A stretch of 64,000 bases of DNA. It comes from Geobacillus kaustophilus. GTDB taxonomy: Bacteria; Bacillota; Bacilli; Bacillales; Anoxybacillaceae. Position 1 is the stretch's first letter. Every line of letters begins with the position of its first letter. Of the stretch, positions 1 through 7,351 are shown piece by piece. The translations under genes were made by a program, and so were the position numbers. A model generated the notes under the pieces. The model worked only from the letters and a program-made list of their open reading frames with translations, was not told the origin of the DNA and searched no databases. Location: positions 1,488,001 through 1,552,000 of the forward strand of contig NZ_JYBP01000003.1 of the NCBI RefSeq assembly GCF_000948285.1, read 5' to 3'.

Positions 1-1248
1 ACCATTGATAAAGAAGTGATAGATAACTTCATATAGCGGATTCGAAAGTATTGTCATATAAAAGTCGGTATTCGCTCCAAAACAAACAGCTAACGCTAGA
101 GAAAGCCCCATCAATACGAATAGAAAGAAAATGGTTATCGTTAATAATTCCCGCATCCAACTCCAAAACCATTTGTTTAAACTCCTAAAGCGAATAATTT
201 TATAGTAACCTAGTTGCTCAATCTCATTGCTTAGAAAAAGCAATTGAACCAAATAAATGAATCCAAAGAATACTATTAAATAAAAGAAAAAAGGAATATA
301 CGCGAAACGTTGAGCACTAACCCCGATAAAAGACATCGCCCAAACATCCCAAATGGTTACATCAGCAGATTTGGTCAATGATCGAGCTGTTGCACTTATA
401 CCTACTATGCACAGAAAAAAATAAATCACAATCGGTATATATGACTTTATTGATTGAATATATGCTGTTTTGTTTACATCTAACACTTGCAAAAATAGGA
501 TTAAAAAGATGAGAACTACAATTATAACAACATAGCTTAAGATTGGGGAACCGAAAGTATTAACTCCTTTGGCAATTGAAAAAAAAGTTGTTGGCGACAG
601 AAAAGCAACTTCCCTAGGTAATAACTTGAATCCCATAATGTTTCCAAGAAAAAAAATTACACTAATGAAAAGCATGAAATACTTGCTTTTCGTTAATACA
701 TATACAGTTGCGAAAACTATATGTAGCAACGAAAATATTAACATTAATAAAATCAACTGAGCTGCGAATGCAGATATTGGTGTCCCAAAGAATTTTACTA
801 ACTCATAAATAGTATTAGTAAAATGTTTTGTCTTGCTAAGCTGGCTCCAATCCCATGAATAAGGAAAGCCAATTGTCATAAACAGTGATACAAACACCCA
901 TAAGATCAATAAAGGGGAAATTCTCATCCAAAAGTGCTTAAGAGAATTGTACACCCATTTTTTGAATGATCCTAAACGAATTAAAATTTGGTAATCAAAA
1001 TTCATAAAAATAGACCTTATTGAAAAAAATAACACAATTGGGATAATGAAATAGACAATAAGGTACATATCATTAAGTAAACGTAAAGTAATATCCCAAT
1101 TATTAAAATATACTTTTTTTTCGTAAGCAACCTTAACAATTTCGTTTTTCAGCATAACACTATAAAAGTAAAAAATAACTCCTACCACTAGCCATTTAAC
1201 GCTAATTACATCTTCAAGATATTTCATACGAAAAATTCCTTGTTTCAT
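1..1248 (-). CDS. Polytopic membrane protein, ABC-2 permease-like; 3' end beyond window
   Basis: The minus-strand frame is open from ATG at 1248 (a second ATG lies at 1227) to the window edge, 416 codons without a stop, so the carboxy end is not visible. The product is very hydrophobic, with about nine likely membrane spans (roughly residues 15-32, 60-80, 110-127, 155-208, 235-257, 270-288, 310-335 and 365-390) joined by short Lys/Arg-rich loops. I do not recognise a specific family. The pattern and the neighbouring permease-like gene 3 bp upstream suggest the membrane part of an ABC-2-type exporter. No ATPase gene is visible; it may lie to the left. Base composition is A+T-rich, unlike the core genes further right. 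Confidence 0.6.
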   Translation of the reverse strand, partial: MKQGIFRMKYLEDVISVKWLVVGVIFYFYSVMLKNEIVKVAYEKKVYFNNWDITLRLLNDMYLIVYFIIPIVLFFSIRSIFMNFDYQILIRLGSFKKWVYNSLKHFWMRISPLLILWVFVSLFMTIGFPYSWDWSQLSKTKHFTNTIYELVKFFGTPISAFAAQLILLMLIFSLLHIVFATVYVLTKSKYFMLFISVIFFLGNIMGFKLLPREVAFLSPTTFFSIAKGVNTFGSPILSYVVIIVVLIFLILFLQVLDVNKTAYIQSIKSYIPIVIYFFLCIVGISATARSLTKSADVTIWDVWAMSFIGVSAQRFAYIPFFFYLIVFFGFIYLVQLLFLSNEIEQLGYYKIIRFRSLNKWFWSWMRELLTITIFFLFVLMGLSLALAVCFGANTDFYMTILSNPLYEVIYHFFING

Positions 1249-1251
1249 ACT

Positions 1252-2034
1252 TTATATCATCCATTCTTTTTGGTTTCGCGCCGAGAATACAAAGAGCACT
1301 ATCAAAACGATTAGTAGAAATAAAAACGGCACCAGTACTGTCCATAAAGGCTGTTCTTCAATATTGAATGGAAAAATAGTACTAAGTGGCGAAAACATTG
1401 GTATGTTGAGCACACCAGTTACGAAGTTGAAAACATGATAAAAAAGAAACGGAATCGATAGAGCAACAAACGGATTGTTTAAGTTGAGCAATAACATGAA
1501 GGCAATAGTAGAATAAACTACCCCATTTATAGAAACCCACAACGAATAAATCAATCCATATGTTAAATCTCCATACAATAAGAGATGTGAAAAAGTTACG
1601 TTAGGTATATGTACATTCTTATCTATAGGAGTATAAAGAATTATTCCTAAATTTGGTTCCAAATACATTATGAAAACAAACGGGAGGAAAATTAACAAGA
1701 ATATAACTAATCCCGTCAACAAAGCGTTTGTTAGTCCTTTGCTAAGTATATAAATATTTAATGAAACTCTAGTACGAGTATACGTAATAAATTTATTCCT
1801 TTGCTCTTGTAAAAAGGAAGGAAGGTAAATGATAATAACTAGAGCAGGAAAAAGCAACGGAATAATCGCTGATACTATCTCTTGAAATACTTCAACTGGT
1901 TTATAAAACTGATACCCTTCACTTATCATACAAAATCTTATAGTTGGTAAAAGAAGAATAATAGCTGACCACATTAATAAATTTTTTATTGTACACGCTC
2001 TTTTCAGCTCTACTAATAATTGATTACGCAACAT
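1252..2034 (-). CDS. ABC-2-type permease-like membrane protein
   Basis: A 260-residue, strongly hydrophobic protein with about six membrane segments (near residues 20-38, 55-75, 100-125, 150-175, 180-210 and 230-252) and an amino-terminal stretch rich in charged residues, as in ABC-2 permeases. An AGAGGTG ribosome site precedes the ATG. It is followed after 3 bp by the second membrane gene, so the two are surely co-transcribed and probably form one transporter. The region upstream (2035-2122) has been disturbed by an IS630-type insertion, so its native promoter or upstream partner may have been separated. It has low G+C relative to the rest of the window. The substrate is unknown; export of, or immunity to, a peptide is one option. 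Confidence 0.55.
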   Translation of the reverse strand: MLRNQLLVELKRACTIKNLLMWSAIILLLPTIRFCMISEGYQFYKPVEVFQEIVSAIIPLLFPALVIIIYLPSFLQEQRNKFITYTRTRVSLNIYILSKGLTNALLTGLVIFLLIFLPFVFIMYLEPNLGIILYTPIDKNVHIPNVTFSHLLLYGDLTYGLIYSLWVSINGVVYSTIAFMLLLNLNNPFVALSIPFLFYHVFNFVTGVLNIPMFSPLSTIFPFNIEEQPLWTVLVPFLFLLIVLIVLFVFSARNQKEWMI

Positions 2035-2221
2035 CTATTTCACCTCTTACAAGTCTTTTGCTTGACTCCGACAGTCGAAAAAATAAGTTAAACTCCAGGC
2101 GTATTGATTAACTAATAAAAACTATATACATGCTCATTAAAAAGTTAACCTTCGTATAACCGATGCACACTCCGGTTATCCTGTTCCTAAGGAAACCTAT
2201 GGAAAAGGAGCGGGATCATTC

Positions 2222-2752
2222 ATGAAACGTCTCAACATCACCCATGATCACGGATGGACGCCACGGACGCTTCGCAAACAGGAACGGAAAATCAAAAACG
2301 CGCTTCTTCGCCAACGGGTGATGGCGGTTCGTTTGGTCATGGAAGGTTATTTGGGCAAAGAGGCGGCCTCCATGGTCAACGTGTGCCGACAAACCGTTTC
2401 CCATTATGTGTCGCTGTTCAACGAAGGCGGTCTGGAGCTCTTGCTTCATCGGGATTTCGCCCCTGGACGGGAGCCGTTTCTCACCGAAGAACAGCAGGAA
2501 GAGATCAAACAGCTTGTGTTGACCACCACTCCCGCGGAACTGGGCTGGGACGTCGCTTCGGCCTGGAACACCAAACTCCTGCAATCCTATGTCGAAAAGC
2601 ACTTTGGTGTTTGCCTTTCCCGTGAAGCGCTGCGAAAACTCCTGCACCGTCAAGGTCTGTCATGGACTCGCCCTACGTACACGCTGGCGAAAGGGAATCC
2701 GGATGAGCAAAAGCAATTTGAAAAGCAAATGGATTTGATAAAAAAAACTTGA
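2222..2752 (+). CDS. IS630-type transposase, first frame (helix-turn-helix part)
   Basis: A 176-residue frame with a helix-turn-helix region at about residues 30-75 (VMEGYLGKEAASMVNVCRQT) and a second DNA-binding segment after residue 100, as in the amino-terminal half of IS630 transposases. It ends in a run of seven A residues (2741-2747 area), where the next frame overlaps by 4 nt. Elements of this group often fuse the two frames by -1 ribosomal frameshifting. The A-run directly before the overlap is a plausible slip site, so this frame and the next probably make one transposase of about 355 residues. A GGAGCGGG ribosome site lies upstream of the ATG. Confidence 0.85.
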   Translation: MKRLNITHDHGWTPRTLRKQERKIKNALLRQRVMAVRLVMEGYLGKEAASMVNVCRQTVSHYVSLFNEGGLELLLHRDFAPGREPFLTEEQQEEIKQLVLTTTPAELGWDVASAWNTKLLQSYVEKHFGVCLSREALRKLLHRQGLSWTRPTYTLAKGNPDEQKQFEKQMDLIKKT

Positions 2753-3288
2753 TCACCAAGGAGACAGAAGATGCCGTTCTTCTGTACATCGATGAAACGC
2801 ATATCCGCTCTTATCATGTCTTGCGATCCACTTGGTCCGAGGTCGGCCGTCAAAAACGTGTGCCGACATTCGGCCATCATGCCCATGTTTCGGTATTTGG
2901 CGCGGTGAACGTCCACGATGGGGACATCGTGCTTCACCAAACAGAAGCCGCCAACGCCGCGACGTTCTTGGATTTCTTGCGCCTGCTCAAAGAGCGGCAT
3001 CCCAACCGGATCATTGCGCTCGTCTTGGACAATGCCCGGATTCATCACGCTCGAATGGTGAAGGACTTTTTGCGAGAAGAAGGACAATGTTTTCATTTCC
3101 TGTATCTGCCTCCCTACTCGCCGCAGCTCAACCCGATCGAGCGTTTGTGGAAATGGCTGAAGGATACGATGATCGCCAACGCCTTTCACAAAGACCGCCA
3201 CGAGATCGTGCAAGCGGTTCAACGATTTGCTCATTACATTCAGGAACGCCCGGAGGAAGTGTTGCGGCGCTTGGGGTGTTCCGCGTAA
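2749..3288 (+). CDS. IS630-type transposase, second frame (DDE catalytic domain)
   Basis: A 179-residue frame carrying the catalytic domain: first Asp in YIDETHI (about residue 14), second Asp in VLDNARIHH, and Glu in the typical PYSPQLNPIERLWKWLK segment, which together make the IS630 DDE triad. It overlaps the first frame by 4 nt at an A-rich slip site and has no convincing ribosome site of its own, so it is most likely translated as a frameshift fusion. Nothing in the frame looks damaged, so the element may still be active. Confidence 0.85.
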   Translation: MITKETEDAVLLYIDETHIRSYHVLRSTWSEVGRQKRVPTFGHHAHVSVFGAVNVHDGDIVLHQTEAANAATFLDFLRLLKERHPNRIIALVLDNARIHHARMVKDFLREEGQCFHFLYLPPYSPQLNPIERLWKWLKDTMIANAFHKDRHEIVQAVQRFAHYIQERPEEVLRRLGCSA

Positions 3289-3322
3289 TCGAAAAGTTAA
3301 CTTTTCAAGGTGCATTTATATA

Positions 3323-3567
3323 GTTGACATCGCTCTATTCCTATCTTTTCTGCCGTTGTCGGCAAACGGTACGTTTGCCGACTGGGCGTGCTGTACGCAT
3401 GCCCTCCTCGAACAATGAACGCTTTGCGGGCAAATGACATTTGCCCGCCGGCGTTCTTGTTCGAGGGAAAAGGCAGAAAAGCTTGTGTTCAGCCATAGGA
3501 TTCTATATTTTTTAGTAAAATAATGAATAATCAACGCTCGTGGTTAAACACCCCAGTTGCATGTATA
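3323..3567. repeat. Hairpin-rich segment ending in an IS630/MITE-like terminus
   Basis: This non-coding stretch contains nested inverted repeats: TCGGCAAACG/CGTTTGCCGA, GCGGGCAAATG/CATTTGCCCGC and an outer CCTCGAACA/TGTTCGAGG pair enclosed by CTTTTCTGCC/GGCAGAAAAG. Its right end, read inward, is TATACATGCAACT followed by GTTTAACC, which matches the ends of the IS630 element and of the 238-bp MITE, and it is followed by TA at 3568-3569. No matching left end is visible apart from the IS630 boundary, so it may be a MITE relic joined to the IS. Confidence 0.5.
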
Positions 3568-3570
3568 TAG

Positions 3571-3951
3571 TCAATTACTTCTCCATGTCCCTGATACTTG
3601 AACATCTACTGGTGTTGTGATATCGTTGCTGAATTCGACTCGCGCACTCAATCCACTTGGAACAGAGTTTGGTAGAGTTCGATAATCATTATCAGTAACA
3701 CTTCTGACCCAAGAACCTGTGCCGGAACTTGCCTGCATTCTTGCATCAACAGTGTATGAGCCGCCGACTACAGATGAATTCAATTCGCCATATGTACCAG
3801 AAGAAGCTTTTGTCTGGTAACCTGTGTACCCACTCCCGTTAAATTTTCCAACAGTTGTGTTGTAGTTCGACCAACTAGAACCTGCTTGTACTGCTCCACC
3901 GAATGCCACTAATCCTACAGATAGACTTAGAACTACTAACTTTTTCTTTAT
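3571..3951 (-). CDS. Small secreted protein, unrecognised; ATA at the expected start
   Basis: The frame encodes a signal peptide (KKKLVVLSLSVGLVAFGGAV, then QA and a mature start at GSSWSNY) and a mature part of about 104 residues rich in Ser, Gly, Thr and Asn, with no cysteines and predicted beta strands. A good ribosome site (AAGGATGGTGG) stands six bases before ATA at 3949-3951, exactly where ATG is expected, with an in-frame TAG just upstream. The only later standard start (GTG 3909) would delete the signal. Either ATA is used weakly or the start has mutated and the gene is silent. I cannot assign a function. A bacteriocin-like peptide or a secreted stress protein are options, given the membrane-transport genes downstream on the same strand beyond the IS630. 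Confidence 0.55.
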   Translation of the reverse strand: MKKKLVVLSLSVGLVAFGGAVQAGSSWSNYNTTVGKFNGSGYTGYQTKASSGTYGELNSSVVGGSYTVDARMQASSGTGSWVRSVTDNDYRTLPNSVPSGLSARVEFSNDITTPVDVQVSGTWRSN

Positions 3952-3989
3952 CTAAAACCACCATCCTTTTAAAATTTTGGTATATTTTC

Positions 3990-4018
3990 ATTATACTGTA
4001 GATGAGCGGTACCGTCAA
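3990..4018 (-). promoter_or_regulatory. Hybrid sigma-A promoter created at the IS256-type terminus
   Basis: On the minus strand TTGACG (4013-4018) and TATAAT (3990-3995) are separated by exactly 17 bp. The -35 lies inside the terminal repeat of the IS256-type element (which starts at 4008), while the -10 lies outside it and outside the IS4-type end. The promoter points at the small secreted-protein gene. Confidence 0.7.
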
Positions 4019-4090
4019 GAATTTTGTGTAATGTAAGATAGATAGGGTATCTCTGAAATAGATTTAGAATAGAGGGGAAGACTGGTTTCC

Positions 4091-4128
4091 TCCACACAGG
4101 AGACTGAATATTCAGTCTCCTGTGTGGA
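4091..4128. terminator. Perfect 38-bp palindrome downstream of the IS256-type transposase
   Basis: A loop-free perfect palindrome centred at 4109/4110 (arms TCCACACAGGAGACTGAAT and its complement) lies 42 bp beyond the transposase stop. It may stop transcripts or impede read-through, but no T-run follows on the minus strand, so a terminator role is inferred only. Confidence 0.5.
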
Positions 4129-4169
4129 AAGAGAGAATCCCCCTTATCTCATTGATTTACATTATTTGG

Positions 4170-5576
4170 TTAATTATAACGTTCTTCAAACATTCGTTGA
4201 AGGGCTTCATGTGCTTCGGCAAATCCTCGCAACTTTCGCCCTGCCCATTTCTCATTAAAATCTTGGATGGTCAAATACACGACTTTTTCAGCGGCTTCTA
4301 AACTACTCAAACTGTTCATCGGCTTTAGACGTTTCCGAATCTCTTTGATCGTTCGTTCAATGGCATTGGTCGTGTAAATCACACTTCGAATACTGCTTGG
4401 ATAATCCATAAATGTAAGGAGGACATCCAACTCATTGGCCCAAGATTGGACTTCTCTCGGATACTTGCTGGACCATTTCGACTCAAACTGTTGAAACATC
4501 TGTAACGCCATCTCCTTATTCGGTGCGCGATAAATCAGTTTGAGATCCTCTGCCACTTCAAATTGATCTTTTTTCCGAACACGATTTAAGGTATTATGTA
4601 CTTTGTGAACGACACAGCGCTGCACATCGGCTTTCGGATAAACGGCTTTAAAGGCTTCCTCCAGTCCCGGAAGGCCATCGAATACACCAAGAAGTACTTC
4701 CTGTAATCCTCTCTTGTAGAGATTGTGGAGGATCTCTTGCCACCCATAGGCACTTTCTTGTCCTCCTACGAAGAAGTCGAGAATTTCACGATACCCTTCT
4801 TCGTTTACACCTAACACGACATAAATGACCTCTTTTTCTACCGTATCTCGACGAAGTTTCACGTACACCCCATCCAAATATAAGACCGAATATCGCTTTT
4901 GTAGAGGACGTGTGTGCCATTTCGCAATGTCTTCCTTTACCACATCCGTGATATGACTAATCGTTGTTGGTGAGTAGGCATTTCCTAAAATTCGTTCGAT
5001 AAACTTGCCAATTTCACGCGTACTCATCCCACTTTGATACATCTTGATGACGGCTTCCTCGAGCCAGCCGGTATGGCGTTGGTAAGGGGGGAACAACTGC
5101 GTTTGAAATTCCCCGTTTCGGTCTCTTGGGACAGAAAGGCCTTCAATACGACCATACTGCGTATCTATATAGATGCAATTTGAAGCTTTACCATTTGTAG
5201 TTTTTCCCGAGTATTTGATCGACTGTCGGGCGACCGAACAACGCCGCTTCCAGACCCATATATGGGTCTGTGAAGCAGGCGGTTGTTCGGTCTTCCGTCA
5301 CGCCTTGGCGTGACGGAGGCAAGCCTGTGGCTTGCCTCCGACAGTCGAAAATGGGCAAACCGCTTTTCCGTCAAGGATATGTTAAACTTCTTCGTTGCAT
5401 CTATATAGGTTTCGATGGTAATAGCCGTTTCTTCTATTCGACGTTCCCTTCTGTTCAATTTCGAGGAAACTCTGAATTTCTTCCTTCATGATCAACTCTA
5501 ATTTTTCCTTTACAAACTGACGAATGGTGTTTTCCAGTTGATTGAGCCAGTCTAAATTCGGTATACTTTTAGACAT
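4170..5576 (-). pseudogene. IS256-type transposase split by a MITE
   Basis: The amino-terminal part (start ATG 5576, preceded by AAAGGAG) runs to the MITE at 5405. The carboxy part resumes at 5165 and stops at 4170. Removing the MITE and one TA copy rejoins the frame perfectly: 1167 nt, 388 residues, reading RNL-DTQYGR across the scar, as expected for the family. Catalytic regions are visible: LYLDGVYVK (first Asp), GVFDGLPGLEEAF (second Asp), and TTNAIERTIKEIRKR (Glu). The interrupted copy cannot make a full transposase. Confidence 0.9.
5168..5405. repeat. MITE copy 1 (238 bp, TA duplication)
   Basis: Flanked by TA (5166-5167 and 5406-5407). Both termini read inward as TATAGATGCAA, giving perfect outer inverted repeats. 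It has no coding capacity. The interior holds strong hairpins: CAGACCCATATATGGGTCTG, CCGTCACGCC/GGCGTGACGG and GGAGGCAAGCC/GGCTTGCCTCC, plus a long outer pair. It lies inside the IS256-type transposase gene. A second copy in inverted orientation is at 59201-59441. Confidence 0.9.
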
Positions 5577-5725
5577 AGGTAGGGTTCTCCTTTCTCTAAG
5601 ATTTTTGGCCAAATCAGAGAATACCCTACCTTTTTCTTTTGGTCTAGCCAAATGCTTGACACAAAATTTTATACATCATCAGATGAGCAAAATCACTAAC
5701 ATAAATTTACATCAAAACAAAAAAG

Positions 5726-5795
5726 GAGACATGAACCCGATTCCTTGGTTAGAATAGATGTGTCATCAAACCATTCACAAGGAGGTTCATGTCTC
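5726..5795 (+). promoter_or_regulatory. Inverted repeat masking the IS4-type transposase ribosome site
   Basis: GAGACATGAACC (5726-5737) is perfectly complementary to GGTTCATGTCTC (5784-5795). The right arm overlaps AAGGAGG (5779-5785) and abuts the transposase ATG at 5796. Transcripts entering from outside would fold and hide the ribosome site, a known way in which IS elements limit expression from external promoters; this role is inferred. Confidence 0.6.
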
Positions 5796-5867
5796 ATGAA
5801 TAGATTCGCACATCATCAAGGAATCCACAAGTTTTTCACGACGCTGGGGTTGGCTCTTTATTTTTCA

Positions 5868-7351
5868 GGGTCTTCACCATTTTCTGTGATTTCTACTCAA
5901 TCCTAGAGACATGTTAGCTGGATGAAATAGGTTCATCAGTCAGGATCCTTCTTCCGCATACAGACCACGAAGTTGGTAGAATGGAAACAGTCAAGTGCTT
6001 TCCTTGACGGGTTCCATTCTACCAACTATCATACCGATAGCGGAAGAAGGGAGCGCTTAAGCAGCCTGACTGCCTGTAGTGTTCCCTGTACACTCCAGAA
6101 ATACACGCAAACGAAACCGTTCTAGATTTCGATAGCCATATGCCCGGCGTTTGATGTTTTTGATCTTGTGATTCGTCCCCTCAATTCGGGCATTCGTATA
6201 TGGGCACAAAAAGTAGGAAAGAATAGGCTCCTTCCACCTTTCAAGCGTGTTGGCTGCTTTCTGAAAAGAAGCAAAAGGGCTCTGTTTGGCTAACTGAATC
6301 CATTCTTCCAAGCGTTCCTTTGCTTCATGATATCCATCGGTTCGGTAAAAATCCCGAAACAACTCTTTCAGATAATAAGCAATGGAAAGTGCCGGATACT
6401 CCTCCAAGATATCGTCTAATCGAAGCCGTTGGTCCTTACGAAGCTTTTCACAGCCTTTCAAGAGAAGATATCGAGCCTTTTTCAATGGAGAAAATTCCTT
6501 TCTTGCTTGATCCAAGGCTTGTGTCACTTTTTGAACCACATGGTACTTATCGATGACAATCGAAGCAGATGGAAACAGGGCGCGAACCGCCTTATGATAA
6601 GGTTCCCACATGTCAAGAATCACCGTTTGGACCATTTCTTTCGACAGGATATTTTGGCTCAACAAGTTGATGGCGGAGTCACATTGGCGATCGGCATGCA
6701 TTCCCATGACCGATCCGGCTCTGGCATCCATCAATACAGTTTCATACTGATGTCCCTTTTTTACAGCGATTTCATCTAAACTAAGCACCATTCCTTCTTG
6801 AGAAGATGCTTCTATCGCTGTTTGACGCTCTTTTGCTTTTTTCGATGCGATGGAGTAATAAATGCGTTCCAATGTTGTATATGGGATGCGGTGCTTTCGG
6901 CTAACCTCTTGAATGGTGGAGCCTTCGCAAAGTTCATACAAGTACTCACAAAATCGATTGGTGTAGTGTTGATTGGGTGGAATCGATTCCAAAGAGGCGG
7001 AAAACACTTGAGAACAATTCCAGCACCGATAGCGCTTTACCTTTATGAACAAGTACACCGGTTGATGGAAAATCGCCAAATCCCGTACTTTTCTTGTCCG
7101 TCTGTCGTGGACAGAGGAAGTGGCAAACCCACAATGAGGGCAACGTTCCTGTGTCTCTGTTTTCTCTACATGAATCGCATAACCATAGGAAAGAAGTTCT
7201 TGTTTAATCACTTTAAATTCTGGCAATCCTAGTGGTATAGAAAGCACTTACGAGACCTCCTTAATGTTTATTTCACCGCTAACATTATTGCCAGGATCTC
7301 GTCAGTGCTTTCTCTTTTTTGTCACTAAATCACAAAATTTGGTGATGAACC
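5868..7351 (-). mobile_element. ISL3-type element with 8-bp target duplication
   Basis: Flanked by ATTTTTCA on both sides (5860-5867 and 7352-7359). Left end GGGTCTTCACCATTTTCTG and right end read inward GGTTCATCACCAAATTTTG are terminal inverted repeats of the ISL3 type. The element is 1484 bp with one transposase gene, and it sits inside the IS4-type transposase gene. Confidence 0.92.
6057..7247 (-). CDS. ISL3-family transposase
   Basis: A 396-residue protein starting at GTG 7247 behind AAGGAGG. The amino-terminal zinc finger is CPHCGF...(about residue 36) with a second pair CWNCSQ near residue 76. Helix-turn-helix follows (STIQEVSRKHRIPYTTLERI, about 110-130). The DDE region contains SLDEIAVKKGH, VILDMWEPYHKAVRALFP and, near the end, CPYTNARIEGTNHKIKNIKR with the catalytic Glu. 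Length and motif order match intact ISL3 transposases, so this copy may be functional. It is transcribed against the IS4-type transposase that it interrupts. Confidence 0.93.
   Translation of the reverse strand: MLSIPLGLPEFKVIKQELLSYGYAIHVEKTETQERCPHCGFATSSVHDRRTRKVRDLAIFHQPVYLFIKVKRYRCWNCSQVFSASLESIPPNQHYTNRFCEYLYELCEGSTIQEVSRKHRIPYTTLERIYYSIASKKAKERQTAIEASSQEGMVLSLDEIAVKKGHQYETVLMDARAGSVMGMHADRQCDSAINLLSQNILSKEMVQTVILDMWEPYHKAVRALFPSASIVIDKYHVVQKVTQALDQARKEFSPLKKARYLLLKGCEKLRKDQRLRLDDILEEYPALSIAYYLKELFRDFYRTDGYHEAKERLEEWIQLAKQSPFASFQKAANTLERWKEPILSYFLCPYTNARIEGTNHKIKNIKRRAYGYRNLERFRLRVFLECTGNTTGSQAA

Larger units (their letters stand above)
2125..3320 (+). mobile_element. IS630-type insertion sequence, TA target duplication
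   Basis: An element of 1196 bp bounded by TA at 2123-2124 and 3321-3322. Its imperfect terminal inverted repeats begin TATACATGC on the left and, read inward, TATAAATGC on the right; both then contain AAAAGTTAAC. The TA duplication and the two-frame transposase with D, D, E motifs fit the IS630/Tc1-mariner group. Its ends closely resemble those of the MITE copies at 5168-5405 and 59201-59441. Confidence 0.85.
4008..5680 (-). mobile_element. IS256-type element with 8-bp target duplication, interrupted by a MITE
   Basis: Both ends are flanked by AGATGAGC (4000-4007 and 5681-5688), an exact 8-bp duplication typical of IS256-type transposition. About 26-bp imperfect inverted repeats share AATTTTGTGT. 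The insertion is in the left terminal repeat of the IS4-type element. Without the MITE it would be about 1433 bp. Confidence 0.88.

Noticed and set aside
5168-5405. MITE hairpins as integron attC sites or a CRISPR-like array
   Set aside because: TA duplications, matched termini and insertion inside a transposase gene show a transposable repeat; no spacers or integrase exist.
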